Assembly (NCBI GenBank): GCA_033964015.1
Contig: CM066921.1
Span: 29,849,320-29,913,319, forward strand
Reading direction: 5' to 3'
Source: Scolanthus callimorphus
Lineage: Eukaryota; Cnidaria; Anthozoa; Actiniaria; Edwardsiidae
Length of the DNA stretch: 64,000 bases
Of this stretch, positions 57,269 through 64,000 are shown one piece after another; the stretch's first letter is position 1; the number at the start of each line of letters is the position of its first letter. The notes beneath the pieces were generated by a model. The model searched no databases. It saw only the letters and a list, made by a program, of their open reading frames with translations, and was not told the DNA's origin. Made by a program: the position numbers and the translations under genes.

Positions 57269-57547
57269 AACAGTTCTTAGCAATATACAATAATATATGA
57301 CAAATGACAACGCAAAAAGGAAATAATTACGACCAGAGCAACATAAAAATAAACAATGCATCAGACGCTCATCTAGATCATCCATGGGATAAACTACTTG
57401 AAAAAACTTTCTGAACATAAAAATCTTTTCCAGTCTCTTCAAGAATTATTCATAATTATGGAGCAATCGGACTATTCGAGAAGAAACATTTAATTCATCG
57501 CTCTCCTGCTCCAAAGTGCACTTTGCTCAAATACCTTCAATATTGTC

Positions 57548-58084
57548 TTGGTATATTGGTATAGCGTGCGGATTACAACAACAGGAAGTCTATGTGAAAA
57601 ATCCAGTCGGCTGATGCCGGACATAATAAACGCCAATGCTAGTAGTGTGCATAAATACAACACAAGATATGCAGCAAATAAAAATCTCTGCAAACCCAGA
57701 GTAAGAACAAATATAGGCAAGCAATCAATTGTTTTTGTGGCGTCTGATATCTGGAAAGATTTTACCATCTCGGATTAAGGATTCTAGCATCTTTGCTTTT
57801 CCAAAACTTGCTAAGCATCATCTACTGTTTGTTCAATGACTAAATAGAGAACCATAAAATTATTTATCTGCTGTACTAATAACCTGGATAAGCTCTTATA
57901 TATATATTTTATATTTTAATAGTTAGGGAGGCTAACTAGAAAACTGGATAGTTCACTTGGTCTCCCTGCTCGCACTTTTTTTTCTACCAAAATATAAACT
58001 CACTCCAAACCTATAATCTGCATATAACTCCAACTGATATAGCCTTATGAGTAAATAAAGTTGATTTGATTTGATTTGATTTTA
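57548..58084 (+). mobile_element. LINE 3' end fragment, second copy type
   Basis: The frame reads SSVHKYNTRYAANKNLCKPR then TNIGKQSIVFVASDIWKDF and stops at 57778, again an L2/CR1-like reverse transcriptase C-terminus but a different lineage from 31258-31694. About 300 bp of 3' UTR ends in a TTTGA-repeat tail (58060-58083). 5'-truncated, inactive. Confidence 0.65.
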
Positions 58085-58142
58085 ACTTTCAGAAAACCTA
58101 ACCTTGTGCGTTTCCTGTGGTTTTCAGAATTCTACCTCTTAA

Positions 58143-58448
58143 GCCTAGTTTTCATATAGCCTTATCTGTAGCCTGCTCACAGGCGTTGGAGAGTAGTTTT
58201 AGGTCGAGAAACGCGAGTTTGCTTTCGCTTGGCCGCCATCTTGGATTTGTCACATTTTGTCACAAATCCAAGATGGCGGCCAAGCGAAAGCAAACTCGCG
58301 TTTCTCGACCTAAACTACTCTCCAACGCTTGCGAGTAGGCTATCTTATCTGTCGTATCTTTCGTATCAGTCAACCGTGAAACATTCCAGTTTCCATTGTT
58401 TCACGGTCGACTGATGCGACTATAGATAAGACTATATGGAAACCAGGT
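58143..58448. mobile_element. Foldback element, nested palindromes
   Basis: Outer ends: TTTTCATATAGCCTTATCT against AGATAAGACTATATGGAAA. Inner palindrome 58174-58332: GGCGTTGGAGAGTAGTTTTA, GCTTTCGCTTGGCCGCCATC and CAAATCCAAGATGGCGGCC with a 9-nt loop. A second small palindrome (TCAACCGTGAAAC ... GTTTCACGGTCGA) follows. About 305 bp. Confidence 0.7.
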
Positions 58449-58899
58449 CTTACTGTGCGACTACGTCCAACCGGGTCATCCCGTAAAAAGTTTGTCATTC
58501 AGAGATTTTAAACCTGTGATACGCCTGACGATGAGTAATTAAATGTTTGAAGTTATTTCTGCTCATAATTTTCACAATTTTTAGAGAAAAGCGAATATTT
58601 CGATGTCTGAGATCTCAAGAAAGTCAAGATCCTTTGTTCTGTACTCGCTTTCTGATTGGCTTTCTACTTACAAAATGGCCCGTGTCGCGCAATAACATTT
58701 CCGAAAGCCAAACTGCGCTTTGGCTTCCATAGCCAGGTAACATGGTTACCTTAGGCCTAGGGCATACGTCGAATTAGAGTCGCGTCGAATACATAATATA
58801 TAGATTTAGCCACTGGCTAAAAGCGGAGCTCCTGGTTATAAAATGTTCTATGTGAATGAAAGGGATTCCATGTGTACATGGTTTATATGGTTGCTTTAG

Positions 58900-59625
58900 A
58901 GTCTTCCCTTCACGAGATATTAATTCTTCAAGCATAGATGACGTCATCGATGACGTCATGTCACGTGACCACTTCATTTCGCTCATCTGGTGGCCTAGAC
59001 TACACTACCCAAGTTTGGTTGTTTTAGAATCTTCCCTTCACGTGATATTCATTTTTAAGCATAGATGACGTCATCGATGACGTCATATCACGTGACCACT
59101 TCATTTCGCTCACCTGGTGGCCTAGACTACAATACCCAAGTTTGATTCTTTTAGAGTCTTCCCTTCACGAGATATTAATTTTTCAAGCATAGATGACGTC
59201 ATCGATGACGTCATATCACGTGACCACTTCATTTCGCTCATCTGGTGGTCTAGACTACACTAGCCAAGTTTGGTTGTTTTAGAGTCTTCCCTTCACGTGA
59301 TATTCATTTTTTAAACATAGATGACGTCATCGATGACGTCATATCACGTGACCACTACATTTCGCTCATCTGGTGGTCTAGACTACACTACCCAAGTTTG
59401 GTTGTTTTAGAGTCGTCCCTTCACGAGATATTATTTTTTTAAGCATAGATGACGTCATCGATGACGTCATATCACGTGACCATTTCATTTCGCTCATCTG
59501 GTGGTCTAGACTACACTACCCAAGTTTGGTTGTTATAGAGTCTTCCCTTCACGTGATATTCATTTTTCAATCACTGATGACGTCATCGATGACGTCATAT
59601 CACGTGTCCGGGTTACAGCACCCCC
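58900..59625. repeat. Six 128-bp units, each with two CREs and an E-box
   Basis: TGACGTCATCGATGACGTCA cores lie in blocks starting at 58937, 59064, 59192, 59320, 59448 and 59576, so the period is 127-128 bp. Each block is two full CRE palindromes 12 bp apart, followed in every unit by TCACGTG. Units alternate: odd ones have TTCACGAGATATTA upstream, even ones TTCACGTGATATTC, so the true period is a 256-bp dimer. Between cores lie CATTTCGCTCATCTGGTGG and CCCAAGTTTGGTTGTTTTAG. Confidence 0.9.
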
Positions 59626-59726
59626 CTTGTGGCATAGACAAAATATCCCAAGTATGGTTGTCTAAGCGTGTTCCCTTGAGGAGATATATTTTTTTCTTTG
59701 CATACCACAGGGATCCCATGTGTACA

Positions 59727-59800
59727 CGGACGGACGGACGGACGGACGGACGGACGGACGGACGGACGGACGGACGGACGGACGGACGACGGACGGACGG
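59727..59800 (+). repeat. GGAC tetranucleotide microsatellite
   Basis: About 17 ACGG/GGAC units with one slip at 59788. A frame across it reads Arg-Thr-Asp-Gly repeats, which I do not take as protein. It lies inside the Harbinger-like element. Confidence 0.85.
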
Positions 59801-60292
59801 CGTACGCTATAGGTTTAATACCAGAAAAATAAAGAAAAAATCATATCTCCCGAAGGGTAGCTTCTATAGAAGCCAAACTTGGACAAACTTTCAAAGACCA
59901 CAAGAGGAACACTACACCAAAGTCACGTGCCCTTACGTCATCAATGACGTCATCAAAATGATCCGTAATGCCCGTGACGTTCAAAAATCAACTCGATAGT
60001 ATACTATACGTTTTTCTCTTAGGTATGGTGCTCCGCTATAAAACAATAGATAATTGTTATTTGAAAGTATAATGAGTCGGTATCTTTTGAAAAAAATGTA
60101 ATCGGTTCGACCTTAATCATACGTATGCCCTAGGCCTTACTCATTTACCAGAAATGAGTAAGGTAAAAAGAAAAGTTTAGGCCAGTTAGAAGAGATTTTC
60201 ACATAATATAGTTACAGAGTCTATGCTTCCATTTGCCTTGGAAAAATTACGGAAACTTTGAGCTATTTATCCGCTTATCGACTGAAGCATTA

Positions 60293-60526
60293 CAGAAGGG
60301 CCGTAGCGCTTACTGGAGTGCCCCCCCCCCCCCCCTCAGTTTTTCCCCGAAACAACCCTTAATCAAAGTTCTCCCAAACATGCAATAATTTCACATGCTG
60401 GGCTATAAATTTTCGCGCAAAAGAGTTTGAACTTTCCTTACAAACTGCCTTGAGTTTTTTTATATGTCGTGCCCCCCCCCCCCCCCCCCCAGTTTTTGGA
60501 GACTTGCTACGGCCCTGTAAAGTAAC
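60293..60526. mobile_element. Foldback with GGGCCGTAGC ends and C-runs
   Basis: AGGGCCGTAGCGCTTACTGG on the left pairs in part with GCTACGGCCCT on the right; just inside each end is a C-run (60320-60334 and 60473-60490) followed by CAGTTTTT. The C-runs are on the same strand, so this is only partly palindromic. Confidence 0.4.
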
Positions 60527-62005
60527 ATTGTTGCCGCAAAAATGCTTCCACGTTTAGTCAATTCAAGCCGAAAATTTATGGGCAACATTGTCGCCGAAAC
60601 TTATTGTTACCTATAACCAAATACATAAGTCGTTGGAACACCTAGTCCTTCCTTCCCCTCCCAATGTTGAGTGGGAAATAATACTGGACACGATTTTGGA
60701 CAACATTGAATGGAGAGGGCCGAGAGAGCGCGTTCTCTCGGCAAAGCGTTCCAGCATTTTGCATATGATTGTAGTTTAGCCAGCGCTTTAACGTGACTCC
60801 CACAAAATTTATAAAAAGCGATTTTCAGACTTTTTTTTTTTCAAACTCGCCAGCGTCAAGTTAACAATATAATAACTTTCAACTTCAACTTTATTCATAG
60901 TAGGTTTTTCCACAAGTTTCTACAAAATTCATTAAAAGTTGCTCGAAAAAATGTCAAAAATTGTTCAAACGCTGCTGCCTAACTCTCTTTAAAAATTCGC
61001 CATATTTTGGTATCTTGGGTCCACAATATAGATTAATCTATTACAGTGATTATTTACATTCACTTGCAACTGCAAATTGAGCTTCCTTTTTCTATTAGGG
61101 TATTTATACAATTGTTATTCTAGAAACTCCAAATAGCTGGGAGGCGTTTTCGGATTTGTCCGAAGATGTACCGAACGTGTCACGAAGTTGAATCGATCGC
61201 ATCCGAACCTGTTCGCGGGCTTTCGAGGTAGCCGAACTGGAACTAAAAAAAAACAACTTTTTTGTCAAAGGTTGCCAAGTATAGACCCTTTTACCACTGT
61301 ATGCATTGCTACGCGACCTCAAAATTCACTGTTGCGATGGGCGATTGGTAATTTTTAGCCGTAATCAAACCAAAACGTTGGATTCGGCTACTTCGGTGGG
61401 TCGACATTAAAGAGTCCTAGTCAGCCACTCCTTTGACGGGCTTTGTTATTGTTTTCAGTCGATATCAGATAACGAATTATGTGTAGAAATCTTGAAGAAG
61501 TCTTCTAAAAATGAAGTTTTATTATTCATTTATTCATTAATTCAATCGCAAATATTGCACTTCATTCCCTAAATCAGGCGATGGAAATGGATGCTTTCTC
61601 TCTGTTTTGGTATGTTGCTAGGATGACAAAATGGAGGCTGACAGAGGCTCTTTAATTGTAAAATCAACTAAATAATTGTAAGCTATCCTTTGCCTTTCTG
61701 TCCTAGAATTATTAACTTTCTGACTCAAGAAAATTGACATTACAATTCCTTTGCTGAGAATCGCCAATCGCAACCGTGAATTTTGAGGTCGCGTAGCAAT
61801 GTATACAGTGGTAAGTCCCGGTGATACCAACGTGGCCTGGAGTGTTTTGCTCTATTTATCGACTGAACTGACTTCACTGGCAAAAGAATAAATTCTACGT
61901 CATTCGCGGAAAACAAGCTTGTTGGTACTTATTAGAAGGGTCTATAGCAACCTGTGAAATTCTACAGCTAACTATGAGAATATTTCTCCTCAGGGTGGTA
62001 CCACA
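60527..62005. other. Intergenic, mostly unrecognised
   Basis: Contains the third TTAAAGAGCC MITE copy (61407-61655; ends TTAAAGAGTCCTAGTCAGCC and its near complement). The short block TTTTGAGGTCGCGTAGCAAT (61780) is the complement of ATTGCTACGCGACCTCAAAA (61306). A good splice acceptor, TTTCTCCTCAG, sits at 61985-61995, 10 bp before the start codon of the next gene, so an untranslated 5' exon may lie here. Confidence 0.45.
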
Positions 62006-62407
62006 ATGCGATCTCTCGTACCGTTGCTAACTCTAGTGGTGTCAATCCACGCTGCGGTCCAAGTGGATTTATCACCTTTCGCAATCGTGGTCGAAAAGCC
62101 AACAAAAGAAACAAAAACGTCACGTGATACTTCTGAGGATGTTATACAGAACGAGCAGCCAATGAACGAGCGAGCAGACGACATGTTGGAAGCCCCGGAT
62201 GCTGAAAAGTCAGAGAAGATCGAAGACCCGGATGTTCTGGAGTCAGCGAAAATGGAAGCCCCGGATGTCCAAGAGTCAGCAAAAATGGAAGTCCCGGATG
62301 TCCAAGAGCCAGAGGAAATGGAAGTCCCGGATGTCCAAGAGTCAGAGAAAATGCAAGACCTGGATGTCCAAGGGCCAGAGAAAATCGAAAACTCAAAAAC
62401 ACTTTGA
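62006..62407 (+). CDS. Secreted acidic repeat protein
   Basis: 133 residues, not recognised as a named family. The first 17 (MRSLVPLLTLVVSIHAA) look like a cleavable signal peptide, so the product should be secreted. The body is rich in Glu/Asp with no cysteine. From about residue 70 it is five to six 11-residue repeats of the form K-M-E-V-P-D-V-Q-E-S-x, from 33-nt DNA repeats. Strongly acidic, disordered secreted proteins are common in cnidarian skeletal or extracellular matrix, which is one possibility only. The start is chosen for the signal peptide; TTTCTCCTCAG just upstream suggests the ATG lies in a second exon. Five other frames over the repeat are also open, a side effect of the 33-nt unit. 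Confidence 0.6.
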   Translation: MRSLVPLLTLVVSIHAAVQVDLSPFAIVVEKPTKETKTSRDTSEDVIQNEQPMNERADDMLEAPDAEKSEKIEDPDVLESAKMEAPDVQESAKMEVPDVQEPEEMEVPDVQESEKMQDLDVQGPEKIENSKTL

Positions 62408-62613
62408 GAGATCAGGGAACCCTTCGCGAATACAGATAAAAAACTAAACATTTAAGAAAAGAAACATTTGGAACCAGCAGCTCGATTCTTATGTAGTACA
62501 TATATTTTCTATAAAATAGTACTTTGCTACACAACATGGAGCACGATTGGTTAGGTTTATCACGAGAAATTATTAGAAAGATTTTAATAAAAAAAGAAAT
62601 GATGTAGAGGATA

Positions 62614-62749
62614 TTACACGGTGGCGCTAAGATATGAGTTTTATTTTCGAGTGGCAAGAACAACATTTTTACGAATGAGCGCAGCGAATCAGTAAAATAT
62701 TGTTTTTGACACGAGAAAATAAAACTCATATCTTCAAGCCACCGTGTAA
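62614..62749. mobile_element. Palindromic MITE with ATTACACGGTGGC ends
   Basis: ATTACACGGTGGCGCTAAGA continues TATGAGTTTTATTTTC and is mirrored by GAAAATAAAACTCATA and TCTTCAAGCCACCGTGTAAT. About 36-bp arms and an inner ACAATATTTTAC-like mirror. It covers most of a 130-codon minus-strand frame, which I reject. Confidence 0.75.
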
Positions 62750-63137
62750 TTTTCTTTTTATTATATAGACAAACCAGAAAAAAATGTTCCAAATTGATTT
62801 CCAAGCACTTTTGTTTTGACCGATATCCTCACTAGTGAGGATATGGAAAATATGTCACTCAGGTCCCGGATGTAGCTTCGTATGAGATCTACGAGTGGCG
62901 TATTTCCCAGTAAAACACTCGTGTCTATATAATAAAAGATAGTAATAATAATAATAATATGTAGGCCGACTTAAATAGCGCTTAATCCTAGAGTTCAAAA
63001 GCGCTTTACAATATTTACAAGCTATTAAGAAACTTATAACAAGTGCAATAGATTCCGAGACCGTTAGCTCATCTGGCACGCACACACTCAAACTTCGTTA
63101 CTGCGATTTTCATATTCTGCGAACTCTATACCGACTT

Positions 63138-63364
63138 AAGCCTGGTACACACTTGCGACATAACGACATAAGAAAATGTCACGCGAACAAAATTTAGTGG
63201 TTTCAAGAAGTTGAAGTCGTCAAAAAATAACATAAGATTGCTTTGGTGAAGTAATCTAATGAAGATCCATGAAAAATATTGATTGTTTCAATTATTTTTC
63301 CGTACTTTTTTCGTTGCAACATAACGTCCTTATGTCGTTATGTCGCTAGTGTGCACCGGGCTTT
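63138..63364. mobile_element. MITE with GGTACACACTTGCGACATAA ends
   Basis: AAGCCTGGTACACACTTGCG then ACATAACGACATAAG opens the element; CTTATGTCGTTATGT then CGCTAGTGTGCACCGGGCTT closes it. About 33-bp arms with three mismatches. Non-coding, about 227 bp. Confidence 0.75.
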
Positions 63365-64000
63365 ACAAACCACGGTTTGGCTTCCGTCAATCAAACTGGT
63401 GACAACTCTGGGTAATTTCACGGAGGGTTTGATAGATCTTGTGATCTCATAGGGCTAGGCTAGGCTTCAAAACAGAATTTTTCACTGTAAAATGCAAACC
63501 AAACTCAGAAAACATGTCTGGACTTGACTTAAAAGGTTTGATTGACGGAAGCCAAAACGCAGTTTGGCGTTCGGAAATGTCAACTGGGAGTTCGCAGAAT
63601 TATGAAAATTGCAGTAAAGTTATTGAGTTCTGAATATGTAATAAATCATGTTTACTTGTCGAAGTGTGAACGCAATATTAGCTTCTTGATAACGTCATAA
63701 AATTCCGTGATCACTGAACTGTAGACTGAGTTTATTCAAGTTGTGCCAAGAGTGCTTGAGACAAAAAGGTAGGAGTCTTTTTTTAAAGGCATAATTTGTA
63801 GAAACTAGATAACGATCATATCCTTTGCTTTCTTCCAATAAGGTTTTATTTTCTTTATTCAAATAGCCATCAGTATTTAGATCCCCGCACATTCCATCAT
63901 TCCTGTATATTTTTGTGCCCTGAAGATGGTTTATAATTAAACCTCCGTGTAGTGAATATCACTTTGTATAGCTTTTTCGGTTTAACTTTCATAGTTTTCT

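Larger units (their letters stand above)
58754..60136. mobile_element. Harbinger-like non-autonomous element carrying a CRE array
   Basis: Ends GGCCTAGGGCATACGT and ACGTATGCCCTAGGCC are inverted, then similarity decays (ATTAGAGTCG / ATTAAGGTCG). TTA flanks both sides (58751-58753, 60137-60139), the TWA target typical of PIF/Harbinger. The end resembles that of the 182-bp MITE at 9070-9251. The inside is the 128-bp repeat array plus a GGAC microsatellite; no transposase. Confidence 0.72.
62408..64000. other. Right edge: foldback elements, no gene recognised
   Basis: Two clear elements are listed separately (62614-62749 and 63138-63364). An AAT microsatellite is at 62943-62958. The blocks GCGATTTTCATATTCTGCGA (63102) and AAACCACGGTTTGGCTTCCG (63367) have inverted partners at 63550-63615, so the 63138 element is probably nested in an older foldback. 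No exon is seen to 64000. Confidence 0.45.

Noticed and set aside
59526..59999. 157-codon frame with Arg-Thr-Asp-Gly repeats
   Set aside because: It crosses the CRE array and the GGAC microsatellite; no independent coding evidence.
61990..62451. 153-codon minus-strand frame rich in Ser-Gly-Thr-Ser repeats
   Set aside because: It mirrors the acidic repeat gene on the plus strand, which has a signal peptide and better start context.

Overview
The window looks like nuclear DNA of an invertebrate animal, most likely an anthozoan cnidarian (stony coral or sea anemone). Genes are broken by many GT-AG introns, exon protein sequences resemble animal orthologues, base composition is A/T-rich, and introns and intergenic DNA are packed with small inverted-repeat elements, minisatellites, LINE tails and an Academ-type DNA transposon. 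The species call is inference; no rRNA or mitochondrial marker is present.

Layout. 1-7461 is repeat-rich DNA with no convincing complete gene. 7462-13544 (+) is a five-exon omega-class glutathione S-transferase-like gene whose active-site position is Ser instead of Cys, and whose exons 2 and 5 have partial tandem copies. About 16560-21614 (-) is a penta-EF-hand gene, best matched to peflin, head-to-head with 22079-24488 (+), dynactin subunit 5 (DCTN5); their start codons are about 465 bp apart. 26280-49296 (+) is betaine-homocysteine S-methyltransferase (BHMT), nine exons over 23 kb. Its introns have swollen with insertions: a local segmental reshuffle around exon 4, a composite inverted-repeat element, a MITE split by a LINE 3' end, an 8.4-kb Academ-type transposon (32774-41183), a Penelope-like remnant, a large inverted repeat that duplicates the exon 8 splice acceptor, and a 69-bp minisatellite shared with the GST gene.

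Beyond BHMT lie two copies of a LicD/fukutin-like membrane protein gene in inverted orientation (49826-50557 - and 53264-53935 +), the second cut short by a one-base deletion. Then come a 12-bp satellite with a hairpin element, a LINE 3' end, and a Harbinger-like element (58754-60136) carrying six 128-bp units with twelve CRE palindromes. A small gene for a secreted acidic repeat protein is at 62006-62407.

The cellular genes share no single pathway: BHMT is in one-carbon/betaine metabolism, GST omega in thiol chemistry, peflin in calcium signalling at secretory membranes, DCTN5 in dynein cargo transport. The most novel material is in the mobile DNA: the Academ-type element with a complete XPG/FEN1-like active-site set, a Cys-rich tail and RFX-type X-box palindromes in both long terminal inverted repeats; and the Harbinger-like element with a higher-order CRE array.
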